A DNA stretch of 64,000 nt, from contig CALUYE010000005.1 of the NCBI GenBank assembly GCA_944324945.1, positions 52,236 to 116,235 on the forward strand, in the 5' to 3' direction. This DNA is from Candidatus Gastranaerophilales bacterium (GTDB lineage: Bacteria > Cyanobacteriota > Vampirovibrionia > Gastranaerophilales > Gastranaerophilaceae). The notes beneath the pieces are model-generated. The model was given only the letters and a program-made list of their open reading frames with translations. It ran no database searches and was not told the DNA's origin. The translations under genes were made by a program, and so were the position numbers. The stretch's first letter is position 1; each line of letters starts with the position of its first letter. Positions 7,905 through 16,744 of this stretch are shown here, piece by piece.

Positions 7905-8549
7905 ATGAGTGTAAAAAAGAATCTGGAAAAAATCCTGAAGGATACAGAAAACTACAACCCTACGATTATCGCAGTAACCAAATACTACGGTATAAATAAA
8001 ATGATAGAGGCGTTTGACGCCGGGTTGAGGAATTTCGGAGAAAGCAAGGCGCTTGAAGCCGTTGAAAAAATCAACAAAATAGATGATACAACAAAGTCTC
8101 AATCGATATATCATTTTATTGGACATTTACAAACGAATAAAGTGAAATATGTTGTCGGAAATTTTGACTATATACACTCGGTTGATAGTTTAAAATTAGC
8201 GCAATGTATAAACAATGAAGCAAATAAAAAAGGCATTAAACAAAAAATTTTAATTCAAGTTAATAATGCGCACGAGCTTCAAAAATTCGGAGTAGATCCT
8301 TGCGAACTTGAAAATTTAATAAACGAAGTAAAAGCTATGGATTCAATTGAGCTTACAGGTTTGATGAATATAGCACCTTTAAGTGATGATGAGCAATTAC
8401 TTCAAAAGCTTTTTTCGCAAATGAGAGAACTTAAAGAAAAATTCAAGCTTAAAGAACTCTCAATGGGAATGAGCAAAGATTATAAAATAGCACTTAAAAA
8501 CGGTGCAACAATGATAAGACTAGGTAAAATTTTATTTGAAGATAACTAA
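7905..8549 (+). CDS. yggS: PLP homeostasis protein, YggS family
   Basis: 214 residues, the usual length for the YggS/PROSC single-domain alanine-racemase-fold family. The PLP-binding lysine is K26 in IIAVTKYYG. Other family marks are GLRNFGESKALEA, YHFIGHLQTNK, the HSVDS motif, KFGVDP, GLMNIAP, and the C-terminal LSMGMSKDYKIAL...RLGKILF. It binds pyridoxal phosphate and buffers its supply rather than catalysing a known reaction. It is followed 11 bases later by sepF, the conserved order in Gram-positives and cyanobacteria. No strong Shine-Dalgarno sequence is near the ATG; a GGGAG lies about 15 bases upstream. Confidence 0.92.
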   Translation: MSVKKNLEKILKDTENYNPTIIAVTKYYGINKMIEAFDAGLRNFGESKALEAVEKINKIDDTTKSQSIYHFIGHLQTNKVKYVVGNFDYIHSVDSLKLAQCINNEANKKGIKQKILIQVNNAHELQKFGVDPCELENLINEVKAMDSIELTGLMNIAPLSDDEQLLQKLFSQMRELKEKFKLKELSMGMSKDYKIALKNGATMIRLGKILFEDN

Positions 8550-8560
8550 AAGGAGAAAAG

Positions 8561-9058
8561 ATGGCACTTTCAGAAAAAATCAAGGAAATTATCGGGGCTT
8601 TGACAGATTCGTTCACTCCGATCGGCGAAGAACAATACGATGATGATCTTGATGGAGGATACGATTCAGAATATCCTACGGATAGAAATGCGGCGCTACA
8701 GCCGAGTTTCACCGAAACAAATCCCATTAGAAGAAATAAAGCTAATTTAAGAGTACTTCCGCAACCAAGAAGCGGGGCTCATGAGGTAATTGTAATTGAA
8801 CCCAAAGCATACAATGAATCAATTTCAATTGTAGAAGCTCTAAAAGAAAGAAAAACCGTTATTTTAAATCTTCAACTTTTAGACAGAGAACAATCACAAA
8901 GAATAGTTGATTTCTTATGCGGATGCACACACGCTCTTGAGGGTTCGCAAAGAAAAATCGGTGAAAGTGTATTCATCTTTACTCCATCCAATATAAACAT
9001 CACACAAGAATTTGTTAATTCAAAATTATCAACAGACGCAATGTGGACAAAAGCATAA
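8561..9058 (+). CDS. sepF: Cell division protein SepF
   Basis: 165 residues. After an acidic linker (about residues 20-60), the SepF fold is clear: VIVIEPKAYNESISIVEAL, KTVILNLQLLDREQSQRIVDFL, GCTHALEGSQRKIGESVFIFTP. SepF polymerises under the membrane and tethers FtsZ; in cyanobacteria and many Gram-positives it is the main FtsZ membrane anchor. It has an AAGGAG ribosome site, is co-transcribed with yggS, and is followed by an intrinsic terminator. Its presence points towards Firmicutes, Actinobacteria or the cyanobacterial branch. Confidence 0.93.
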   Translation: MALSEKIKEIIGALTDSFTPIGEEQYDDDLDGGYDSEYPTDRNAALQPSFTETNPIRRNKANLRVLPQPRSGAHEVIVIEPKAYNESISIVEALKERKTVILNLQLLDREQSQRIVDFLCGCTHALEGSQRKIGESVFIFTPSNINITQEFVNSKLSTDAMWTKA

Positions 9059-9121
9059 ACCTGTGGCGGATTTTGAATTAATTACGGAAATAGAGAGTTA
9101 ATAAGTATAATAAAATATTTA

Positions 9122-9153
9122 AATGCCTCCAAACTTCGGAGGCATTATTTTTT
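9122..9153 (+). terminator. Intrinsic terminator after sepF
   Basis: A perfect 9-bp stem (AATGCCTCC at 9122-9130, GGAGGCATT at 9138-9146) with a 7-base loop is followed by a T-run. It serves yggS-sepF and, on the other strand, could also end the convergent gene. Confidence 0.85.
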
Positions 9154-9185
9154 AAATTTTTATAAGTGAAAAAAATTAAAATCAG

Positions 9186-9995
9186 CTAAACTTCCTGCGC
9201 TTCAATTTCGTCAAACTTTTCTTTTGCCAATTGTTGGACGATTTTACCTTTTTCATAGTTTTCTTTTGCTTTTATGCACAAGTCTTTTGATAAACTTTGA
9301 CCAAGCTTATCTTGAGCTTTTATACCTGCAAATGCAGCTACAAAAGGAATAATATCCGAAGCAACATCAAATTTATGCTGATGTTTTGAAATAAAAGGAT
9401 TTATATTTTTTTCAAAATACTTTCCGACTTTTGAATTGTTTATTTCTTTTGCAAGAGTTTTTGCTTCACCTTTAAAAAACTTCGAAATATTAGGATTAAC
9501 TTTATTTAATAAACTTTTGCCGCCTTTAAGCAATAACAAACTTCCTATAACCGCTCCCGTGCATGCAAGTGCAGCCGTAGCAAATTTAATTGCGCTATCT
9601 TTTATTAAAGCTTTTTTATCTTTTGTTTCATTATTTGATTTTTTATTAAAAGAATCATAAACCGATTGCGAAATTTTATCGGCACCTTTTAAAAGCACTA
9701 AAAAACCCAACCCTCTTGCAGCCTTTGCTGATAATTTTCCGGGTTGGGATAATGCTAAACTTGTTCCTATAATTGTCGCGGTTATACCTGGGATTGCTTT
9801 AAATAATCGCATTTTACCGCTCTCTTGCGTACTTTGGTATGCACGCGCCACACTATGAGCCTTTAAAACACTGTCTTCCATCTGCTCAAAGTGCTTGTAT
9901 CGCACTTTTTTTCTCTGCAGCCCCGATTCCTCGTTCCCTTTAAAAACCATTCTGTTGCTCGGTTTTCGGCAATTATAATTATTTGTAATTTGCAT
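9186..9995 (-). CDS. Unrecognised protein with membrane segments
   Basis: 269 residues; family not recognised. The N-terminus MQITNNYNCRKPSNRMVFKG is a short polar leader without a signal peptide. There are hydrophobic segments near residues 70-105 (GITATIIGTSLAL...GLGFLVLLKGA) and 138-160 (ALACTGAVIGSLLLLKGG), and another near 215-228. The rest is Lys-rich and helical. GAGGA precedes the ATG. Its polar leader and paired Gly-rich hydrophobic helices resemble the unknown proteins at 15961-16644 and 56312-57415, suggesting a lineage-specific group, though no alignment was run. Function unknown. Confidence 0.6.
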   Translation of the reverse strand: MQITNNYNCRKPSNRMVFKGNEESGLQRKKVRYKHFEQMEDSVLKAHSVARAYQSTQESGKMRLFKAIPGITATIIGTSLALSQPGKLSAKAARGLGFLVLLKGADKISQSVYDSFNKKSNNETKDKKALIKDSAIKFATAALACTGAVIGSLLLLKGGKSLLNKVNPNISKFFKGEAKTLAKEINNSKVGKYFEKNINPFISKHQHKFDVASDIIPFVAAFAGIKAQDKLGQSLSKDLCIKAKENYEKGKIVQQLAKEKFDEIEAQEV

Positions 9996-10150
9996 TTTTC
10001 CTCACAAAGGTTAGTTGCTCATATTAAAATTGAGAATATTATTATTTTAAAACAATTTATAAAAAATGCAACCCCTTTTAATTGTATTATGAACAATTAT
10101 TAATTTTTTTCCAAAATGGTATCAAAATAAAAAATTTTACCTTTTTCTTA

Positions 10151-10159
10151 TGATATAAT
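10151..10159 (+). promoter_or_regulatory. Extended -10 promoter for the HMGL-family gene
   Basis: TGATATAAT gives an exact extended -10 (TG at 10151-10152, TATAAT at 10154-10159). No good -35 is seen at 17 bases. The ATG follows 31 bases later. Confidence 0.5.
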
Positions 10160-10189
10160 TTAAATAATCATTTAATTTTGTGGGGAAAT

Positions 10190-11494
10190 ATGAACTATAT
10201 CAAATTTGTTGATGTTACAAACAGAGACGGTGTACAAACTTCAAGACTCGGGCTTGCTAAACTTGAAAAAACAATTATCAACTTGATGCTTAATGAAATG
10301 GGAATCAATCAATCAGAATTCGGTTTCCCTACAACAAAACACGAAATAAATTACCTGAATGCTAATTTAGAGCTTGTTGAGCGCGGTGTTATAAACAAAA
10401 CAAAATTATCAGGCTGGATGAGAGCAATTAAAGGCGATGTGGAAGAATCATTCAACAATGTGCCCAAGCTTCAATACGTTAATTTATCTCAATCTACTTC
10501 GGATCAAATGATAAACGGGAAATATTTAGGCAAAAAAACAAGGCAGGATGTCTTGGAAAGTACTCTTGAAGCGGTTAATGAAGCATACAAACACAATGCT
10601 CAAATAATAGGGGTAAACGCAGAAGACGCTTCAAGATCAGATCTTGACTTTTTAATTCAATACGCAAAAGAAGCCAAAAAATACGGCGCGCAGCGCTTCA
10701 GATACTGTGATACTTTAGGTTATGACGATCCAAAGACGGCTTATGAAAGAATTTATGAAATTGCAAAAGAAGCACAAATGGATATAGAATTGCATTTCCA
10801 TAACGACCTTGGCATGGCAACTGCATGTTCCGTTATGGGTGCGCGTGCTGCAATTGACGCCGGGGTTGATGCTTGGATTAACACAGCAATTAACGGTATG
10901 GGGGAACGCGCAGGTAACGCCGATTTAGTTTCATGTATACTTGCAATTAAAAAATCAAGCGGTTTTCAGGATAAATATTTCATAGATCCTCAAATTGATA
11001 TTTCAAAAGCATGGAAACTTGCAAAATATACTTCATACGCTTTTGGAGTGCCTATTCCGATTAACCAGGTAGCGGTCGGAGCAAACGCATTTGCCCATGA
11101 ATCGGGAATACATGCGGATGGCGCTTTAAAAGACAGACGCAATTATGAGCTGTATGATTTTGAAGAACTGGGCAGGGGTGAGCCTGAAATAATCGAAACA
11201 GGTCGCACAATTACAGTCGGAGAATATGGCGGTATCAGAGGTTTCAGAAACGTATTCAACAATCTTGAACTTGAATTCCATGATGAAGATGAAGCAAGAA
11301 ACATTCTTGAACTTGCGCGCTATGCAAACGTACACACTCAAAAACCCTTAACCGACAGCGAATTAAAATTTATTTATTTTTATCCCAATATCGCGGCAAA
11401 AATAATGACGGTTGATCCTTATTATGCTCCAAAAGGCGCCTTAAAAGAAAGAATGGAAAGACTGGAAAAAGTAGCAAGCTCCAAAATAATATAA
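10190..11494 (+). CDS. HMGL-like acyl-CoA lyase/synthase (isopropylmalate/homocitrate synthase family)
   Basis: 434 residues from the ATG at 10190, preferred to a TTG at 10178 because GGGGA lies between them and the family begins at VDVTNRDGVQ. The TIM-barrel motifs of DRE-TIM metallolyases are present: R12-D13-G (substrate and metal binding), ELHFHNDLGMATA (metal-binding His pair), NGMGERAGNADL and the flap HESGIHADGAL. These enzymes join acetyl-CoA to a 2-oxo acid. The length, about 60-100 residues shorter than LeuA with regulatory domain, suggests a homocitrate or citramalate synthase-like enzyme or LeuA relative. No leucine, lysine or nif genes are nearby, so the substrate is open. miaB follows after 9 bases. 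Confidence 0.85.
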   Translation: MNYIKFVDVTNRDGVQTSRLGLAKLEKTIINLMLNEMGINQSEFGFPTTKHEINYLNANLELVERGVINKTKLSGWMRAIKGDVEESFNNVPKLQYVNLSQSTSDQMINGKYLGKKTRQDVLESTLEAVNEAYKHNAQIIGVNAEDASRSDLDFLIQYAKEAKKYGAQRFRYCDTLGYDDPKTAYERIYEIAKEAQMDIELHFHNDLGMATACSVMGARAAIDAGVDAWINTAINGMGERAGNADLVSCILAIKKSSGFQDKYFIDPQIDISKAWKLAKYTSYAFGVPIPINQVAVGANAFAHESGIHADGALKDRRNYELYDFEELGRGEPEIIETGRTITVGEYGGIRGFRNVFNNLELEFHDEDEARNILELARYANVHTQKPLTDSELKFIYFYPNIAAKIMTVDPYYAPKGALKERMERLEKVASSKII

Positions 11495-11503
11495 AAGGCA
11501 GTT

Positions 11504-12814
11504 ATGAAAAAAGTATATATTGATACTCTGGGCTGCCAGATGAATAAGTCTGACAGCGAACGGATTTTAGGCATCATGTCGCATTTTGGTTATGAAGAGT
11601 GCGATAATGAAAATCTTGCGGATTTATTGATTGTAAATACCTGCGCAATAAGACAGTTATCAGTAGATAAAGCATATTCAAGGCTTGGAAATTGGGGAAG
11701 AATCAAAAAAGAAAAAAAACAACAAGGAATCCCTATTAAAATAGGGATTTGCGGCTGCGTCGCACAATTAGAAAAAGAGAATCTGTTTAAAAAGTTTCCT
11801 TATCTTGATTTAATCTTTGGCACAAGAAATATTACCCAGCTGCCCGAATTATTAAAAGAAATTGAAGAAAAAAGGATTTGTGCCGCATCGGATAAACCCA
11901 TTTTAGAGAATAATTACGATATAAAAAGAACACAATCAATAAACGCCTGGCTTCCGATTATGGAAGGGTGCGATAACTTTTGTTCGTACTGCGTTGTGCC
12001 TTATACAAGAGGAAGAGAACGCTCAAGAACAATTGAATCCGTTTTAAAAGAAGCAAAAGAAATCATTTCGCAAGGCTACAAAGAAATCACTCTTTTAGGA
12101 CAAAATGTAGACAGCTACGGCAAAAATCTTGAAGACGGTACAAATTTTGCAAAACTTTTAAAAGCTCTTGATAATCTTAAAGGCAATTTCAGAATCCGCT
12201 TCACCTCGTCATATCCGACGGATATAACGGATGAAGTTATTGAAACGGTTAAAAATTCCAAAAAAATATGCGAATGCTTTCACATCCCCATGCAATCGGG
12301 AAATGATAGAATCTTAAAAGAAATGAATCGAAGATATAACGTTGAACAATACAGAAATATCGTTGATAAAATAAGAAAAAATATTAAAAACGTTACAATA
12401 ACATCGGATTTTATTGCGGGTTTCCCATCAGAAACCGAAGAAGAATTCAATGACACTTTAAAAATAATAGATGAACTTGAGCTTGATTATTCAAATACAG
12501 CAGCCTATTCCCCGCGCCCTTTTACAAAAGCGGGTAAAATGGTTAATCAATTTATAGATGAAGAAGAAAAAAGAAAAAGGCTTCAAATTCTAAACGAAAA
12601 AGTTAAAGCTGCAAGTTTAAAATCAAATGAAAAATATATAGATTCACTCCTTGAAGTTTTAATTGATAATGTAAAAGATGGGGTTTATCAGGGAAGGACA
12701 AGAAACAATAAAGTTGTTCATCTGATTGATAATAAAGATTATGAAATAGGGCAGTTTGTTAATGCGCGTATAAAAAGGGTTTCAACCTGGTGCATGTTTG
12801 CTTATACGGAATAA
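11504..12814 (+). CDS. miaB: tRNA-2-methylthio-N6-dimethylallyladenosine synthase
   Basis: 436 residues, full length. The N-terminal UPF0004 domain has its three cluster cysteines (C11 in LGCQMNKSD, C47 in NTCAIR, C85 in CGCVAQ). The radical SAM domain has C156-x3-C160-x2-C163 in EGCDNFCSYCVVPYTRGRERSR, the form specific to MiaB. A TRAM-like C-terminal domain follows (LEVLIDNVKDGVYQGRTRNNKVV). It methylthiolates i6A37 in tRNAs reading UNN codons. The response regulator begins 2 bases downstream, so the two-component genes are probably in this operon. Confidence 0.95.
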   Translation: MKKVYIDTLGCQMNKSDSERILGIMSHFGYEECDNENLADLLIVNTCAIRQLSVDKAYSRLGNWGRIKKEKKQQGIPIKIGICGCVAQLEKENLFKKFPYLDLIFGTRNITQLPELLKEIEEKRICAASDKPILENNYDIKRTQSINAWLPIMEGCDNFCSYCVVPYTRGRERSRTIESVLKEAKEIISQGYKEITLLGQNVDSYGKNLEDGTNFAKLLKALDNLKGNFRIRFTSSYPTDITDEVIETVKNSKKICECFHIPMQSGNDRILKEMNRRYNVEQYRNIVDKIRKNIKNVTITSDFIAGFPSETEEEFNDTLKIIDELELDYSNTAAYSPRPFTKAGKMVNQFIDEEEKRKRLQILNEKVKAASLKSNEKYIDSLLEVLIDNVKDGVYQGRTRNNKVVHLIDNKDYEIGQFVNARIKRVSTWCMFAYTE

Positions 12815-12816
12815 AA

Positions 12817-13509
12817 ATGACCAATATAACAAAAGCTAAAATTTTAATAGTTGAGGATGAAGTTCAAATTAACAGATTAATTGAACTTATCTTGCAGGGT
12901 GCAGGCTATTATAACATTCAAAAAGCTTATGACGGTGCTTCGGCACTTGAAATGATTAAAAAAGAAAAACCCGATTTAGTGCTTTTAGATGTTATGATTC
13001 CGAATATTGACGGGTTTGAATTGTGCAGATTAATAAAAGAAGATGAATATTTAAAAACAACTCAAGTAATTATGTTAACCGCCAAAAAAATGGAAGAAGA
13101 TATTCTAAAAGGCTTTGAAAGCGGAGCTATTGACTATATTTCAAAACCTTTCAGCAATAAAGTTTTACTTGCAAGAATTAAAGCCCATCTTGAAAATTCA
13201 AACATAGGTTCGGCTTTGAATAAATATAAAAATATTGAACTTGATGATATTAAAAAAACCGTTAAAATTAACAATGAAATAATTGAACTTACAAATTTTG
13301 AATTTAAAATTTTAAAAATTTTTATGTCAAACACGGGTGCGGTTTTTTCAAGAAACCGGCTTTTGAATTATTTATGGGGAGACGAGGGTTTTAATATATC
13401 GCAGCGCGCCGTTGATGTTCAGATTGTTAATTTAAGAAAAAAACTCGGAGATTTAGGCAAAAACATAAAAACAATAAGAGGTGCAGGCTATAAGCTAGAG
13501 GAAGAATAA
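12817..13509 (+). CDS. Response regulator, OmpR/PhoB family
   Basis: 230 residues from the ATG at 12817; an in-frame ATG at 12790 would overlap miaB and adds nothing conserved. The receiver domain has the acidic pair in IVEDE, the phosphoacceptor D58 in LVLLDVMIPN, the switch Thr in VIMLTAKK and Lys in YISKPFSNK. The winged-helix DNA-binding domain occupies about residues 130-228 (LTNFEFKILKIF, FSRNRLLNYLWG, RAVDVQIVNLRKKLG, TIRGAGYKL). It shares one base with the next kinase gene. PhoB-box-like repeats at 14907 and 6059 are candidate targets by family, but this is inference. Confidence 0.92.
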   Translation: MTNITKAKILIVEDEVQINRLIELILQGAGYYNIQKAYDGASALEMIKKEKPDLVLLDVMIPNIDGFELCRLIKEDEYLKTTQVIMLTAKKMEEDILKGFESGAIDYISKPFSNKVLLARIKAHLENSNIGSALNKYKNIELDDIKKTVKINNEIIELTNFEFKILKIFMSNTGAVFSRNRLLNYLWGDEGFNISQRAVDVQIVNLRKKLGDLGKNIKTIRGAGYKLEEE

Positions 13510-14903
13510 TGAAAAAAAGAGATAAATTTTGGCTTAACAGATTTCTTTTCCTTCTTATGATAATCCTTGTTTTTATGGGACTTTCTTTATACAATATCGT
13601 TCAATTTAACAATTCGTATTTAAAGGATGAATTTAGAGAAATAGATATATTTAAAAAACAAATAAAATGGGTTGTAATTCCTTATTTAAAAAACGGTGAT
13701 TTTAAAGAATTAAATAAATACTGTGAAGAATTTAAAACGCAGGATGATATTGCTTTTAAAATTTTAAATTCCAAAAAAGAAGTAATTGCAAATGCAAGCG
13801 CGATAGAACATGAAGCAACGGGTAAAAACCTTTATGGTTTTCTAGAAGAAAATTACAGCAAATGGAAAATATACAGGAATTCTCTTAAAGCAAAAAAAAT
13901 GTACGACAGAAGCGAATTTACGGTAAATAATCAAAAATACTACCTTGAACTTATGTTTTCTCAAAAAACCGTAATTTCTGCAATTATTAACGCTCAAAGA
14001 AACCTTTTTATATTTTTTATTGTCTCTATTTCCATAATTTCATTCTGTTCGGCACATATTTTTTATCAATTAAGAAAATCATTCAACAAACTTGAAGATG
14101 ATGTAACGGAAATTGCAAACGGAAATTTAGAAACCCCGATAGACATCCCAAAAATCGGGTTATTAGAAGAAATTACGCTTTCAATTAAAAAAATGACCTT
14201 TCAATTAAAAAAACAAATTGAAGATTTAACAAAGCTTGAACAGTACAAATCATATTTTCTGCAAGGAGTATCCCATGAAATTAAAACTCCGATTACTGCT
14301 ATTAACTCAGCAATTGAACTTTTAGAAACAAGAAATTCGATTAATAATCGGGATAGAGAATGTTTTGATATTATTCTGTTTCAAACAAAAGCAATCAACA
14401 AACTTGTAAATGATATTTTGCAGCTGTCTGAACTTGAATCGCAGCAGGCAAAACAATATATTATGTTTCACAAATTTAATTTAAACTCCGTAATTAAAGA
14501 TACGATAAATTCCCTAAGAACAAATAATGTTGAAATCAATTTAAAAGAAAATGATGACATTGAAATAAACTCAAACAGAGATTTAATTAACGTTGCAATT
14601 TCAAACCTTGTTGTTAATTCACTAAAATATTCAAAAACGGATAAAATTGATATTATCATATCAAAAGTTAATAACTTTGCGCAAATTGAAGTAAAAGACT
14701 ACGGTATCGGGATTGATGAAATTCATCAGGATAAAATTTTTGAAAGATTTTACAGAGTAGATAAAGCAAGAAGCAGACAAACAGGCGGTACAGGACTCGG
14801 GCTTTCTATCGTTAAATCAATAGTTGAATTGCATCAAGGGACAATAAATTTAAAAAGCAAACAAGGCGAAGGGTGTAATTTTATAATCAATCTTCCTTTG
14901 TGA
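13509..14903 (+). CDS. Sensor histidine kinase
   Basis: 464 residues. Two membrane segments (about residues 11-31 and 158-178) bracket an extracytoplasmic sensor of about 125 residues. A HAMP linker follows (FNKLEDDVTEIANGNLETPI), then HisKA with the phosphorylated H256 in QGVSHEIKTPI. The HATPase domain has an N box (NLVVNSLKYS), a G1 box (DYGIGI), an F box (IFERFYRVD) and a G2 box (GGTGLGLSIV). The start overlaps the regulator stop (TAATG), so the pair is translationally coupled. The signal is unknown; the domain plan matches PhoR-, ResE- or VicK-like kinases lacking PAS. Confidence 0.92.
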   Translation: MKKRDKFWLNRFLFLLMIILVFMGLSLYNIVQFNNSYLKDEFREIDIFKKQIKWVVIPYLKNGDFKELNKYCEEFKTQDDIAFKILNSKKEVIANASAIEHEATGKNLYGFLEENYSKWKIYRNSLKAKKMYDRSEFTVNNQKYYLELMFSQKTVISAIINAQRNLFIFFIVSISIISFCSAHIFYQLRKSFNKLEDDVTEIANGNLETPIDIPKIGLLEEITLSIKKMTFQLKKQIEDLTKLEQYKSYFLQGVSHEIKTPITAINSAIELLETRNSINNRDRECFDIILFQTKAINKLVNDILQLSELESQQAKQYIMFHKFNLNSVIKDTINSLRTNNVEINLKENDDIEINSNRDLINVAISNLVVNSLKYSKTDKIDIIISKVNNFAQIEVKDYGIGIDEIHQDKIFERFYRVDKARSRQTGGTGLGLSIVKSIVELHQGTINLKSKQGEGCNFIINLPL

Positions 14904-14906
14904 TTT

Positions 14907-14939
14907 ACTAACATTAAACTAACATTTTTTTAATATAAT
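14907..14939 (+). promoter_or_regulatory. PhoB-box-like direct repeat with -10 box upstream of GT9 gene
   Basis: ACTAACAT at 14907-14914 is repeated exactly at 14918-14925, an 11-base period, followed after 8 bases by TATAAT (14934-14939). CTAACATTAAACTAACAT differs from the E. coli Pho-box core only at positions 3, 4, 8, 14 and 15. The 8-base gap to the -10 is the same as at the VWA promoter. It lies just after the kinase stop. Confidence 0.6.
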
Positions 14940-14972
14940 TAAAATGTGGTCGCATTCTGTCGAAAAAATGAT

Positions 14973-15974
14973 ATGAAAAAAATTTTAATTATAAGATTAT
15001 CGGCAATAGGCGATGTAATTCATTCGACAATCATCCCTAAAGCAATTAAAGAAAAACATCCTGACTGGGAAATTCATTATATGACCCAGAATAATATCGA
15101 TGAAATTTTAAAAAATCAAAAATATATAGATAAAGTAATTACCTGGGACTATGAAAAAAGAAGTTCTTTTAAGTATACTCTTGAAACAATTAAAAAATTA
15201 AGAAAAGAAAAGTATGATATAATCTTCAATCTTACTTTCGCTCTTAGAAATTATTTTCTTGCTTTTGGCGCAAGACCCAAAAAAATCGCATTTAAAAAAA
15301 TAAACACGGGGTTGTGGGTTGATGATTACTATAACAGTGCAAAAGCAATAATAAAAGATTTAGAAAAACCAGAAAGCTTAGAGCTTTTTGTACCTGATAA
15401 CATAAAAGAAAAAGTTCAAAACGATATAAAGCAATATCCAAAACCCTATATTTTAATAAGTCCCGGAAAATTTAACAATATCAGGCAGGGGCGTATTTGG
15501 GATATGGAAAAATGGAAAAAATTGTGTTCTTTATTAAAAGAAAAATACCATGGAACAATATTTGTAAACGGCTCAAAATGTGAGAAAAATTACCATAAAC
15601 AACTGGCTAATGAAAATGTCATAGTGTTAAGCGGAAAATATAATTTAGAAGAAAGCTGCGCGCTTACTTCTTTAATGAACCTTGTAATTTCGGGAGACTC
15701 AGGCCCCTGCCATATGGCTTCAGCGCTTGATGTTAACGTATTGGCACTGTTGGGCTCCACTTCTCCCGATAAAATTAAGCCCTATGGCAAAAAAGGATAT
15801 TATATAGAACCTTCATTTAAATGCAGATATTGTTGGAAGAAAAAATGCAAATATTTAAAAGAAGGTGAAGCATACGCCCCTTGCATTGAAAGCATCAATC
15901 CCGATGATGTTATGAAAAAAATTCAAGACAACAACTTAATTAAACTAAAGGAAATTCAACATGATACAAAATAA
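14973..15974 (+). CDS. Glycosyltransferase family 9 (heptosyltransferase-like)
   Basis: 333 residues from the ATG at 14973; a GTG at 14946 would add nine non-conserved residues. ILIIRLSAIGDVIHSTIIPKAIKE is the GT9 N-terminus, here given as its two halves: IRLSAIGDVIHS with the catalytic Asp of the GD pair, and PKAIKEKHP. The C-terminal domain has ISPGKFNN, FVNGSKCE, ISGDSGPCHMASAL (nucleotide-sugar site) and LLGSTSPDKIKPYG. A Cys cluster near the end (CRYCWKKKCKYLKEG) is common in WaaC/WaaF relatives. It probably adds a heptose or similar sugar to lipopolysaccharide core. The following gene overlaps by 14 bases. Control by the PhoB-like repeat is suggested. Confidence 0.85.
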   Translation: MKKILIIRLSAIGDVIHSTIIPKAIKEKHPDWEIHYMTQNNIDEILKNQKYIDKVITWDYEKRSSFKYTLETIKKLRKEKYDIIFNLTFALRNYFLAFGARPKKIAFKKINTGLWVDDYYNSAKAIIKDLEKPESLELFVPDNIKEKVQNDIKQYPKPYILISPGKFNNIRQGRIWDMEKWKKLCSLLKEKYHGTIFVNGSKCEKNYHKQLANENVIVLSGKYNLEESCALTSLMNLVISGDSGPCHMASALDVNVLALLGSTSPDKIKPYGKKGYYIEPSFKCRYCWKKKCKYLKEGEAYAPCIESINPDDVMKKIQDNNLIKLKEIQHDTK

Positions 15975-16644
15975 TACGGGTTTTACATCATCAACATACA
16001 AAAAAATCCGCACAACCACATTTTCAAAATTTGAAACAATTCACTCCCTGAGGCACAGAGCACTCGAGAGAAAAATTACACCAAAAGACAAACTTAAAGC
16101 AGGCGTTGGTTCTATTGCAGGCTTAGCCCTTCCGATGGCTTATATGATGAAAAAACAAAAAATAAAAAACCCTCTGAAACTTGAATATTTAACAAAAGAC
16201 ATGGTAACACTATCAGGTGCTTCCATTGTCGGAGGGGTAGGCATAGGTTCAATCGGAGAAAACAAAAAAACAAAAATAAATAAAATAAAAGAAGGAATAT
16301 TCCAATTTTTTAACGCTTCAATACCTGTTATTTTAACAGCGGGAGGGTTAAAATTATGCGAAAAAAGTAAAAAATTAAACAACACTCCTTCAAAACTCTT
16401 AGCTACCTTAATAGGAATATCGGGAGGTGTTGTTATGGCATATAAACTTTCAAACCTTGTATGCAACCCTCAAAACAAAGAACCTGAAAGAAAATTCAAC
16501 CTTAAAGATTCCATTGTAAATATTGATGATTTATTTGGCGCTTTGGCTCTTGCAAAAATTCCCGTTGTTAAAAACATAAAAGTCGAGCGTGCACTGCCTT
16601 TTGTGTATTCTCTTTGCGGATATAAAGCAGGTGAGAGCAATTAA
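15961..16644 (+). CDS. Unrecognised membrane protein
   Basis: 227 residues; no family recognised. The polar leader MIQNNTGFTSSTYKKI is followed by hydrophobic, glycine-rich segments around residues 48-62 (AGVGSIAGLALPMAYMM), 82-97 (LSGASIVGGVGIGSIG), 117-128 and 145-162. Overlaps the GT9 gene by 14 bases, so it is translationally coupled to it. Together with the proteins at 9186-9995 and 56312-57415 it shows an architecture of polar N-terminus, Lys-rich loops and glycine-rich helices. Function unknown. Confidence 0.55.
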   Translation: MIQNNTGFTSSTYKKIRTTTFSKFETIHSLRHRALERKITPKDKLKAGVGSIAGLALPMAYMMKKQKIKNPLKLEYLTKDMVTLSGASIVGGVGIGSIGENKKTKINKIKEGIFQFFNASIPVILTAGGLKLCEKSKKLNNTPSKLLATLIGISGGVVMAYKLSNLVCNPQNKEPERKFNLKDSIVNIDDLFGALALAKIPVVKNIKVERALPFVYSLCGYKAGESN

Positions 16645-16744
16645 TTTATAAATAATATATTATACTTTAGTCTATTATTTATTTTATAGTATGATAGTAT
16701 AATAGTTATATAGCTTAGTATAACTGTCTACTATAGAGGTGAAT

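Noticed and set aside
16645..16744. TATAGTATGATAGTATAATAG-like short repeats before the VKOR gene as an operator
   Set aside because: The units are short and AT-biased; chance similarity in this composition cannot be excluded. Only the TATAAT at 16698-16703 seems meaningful.
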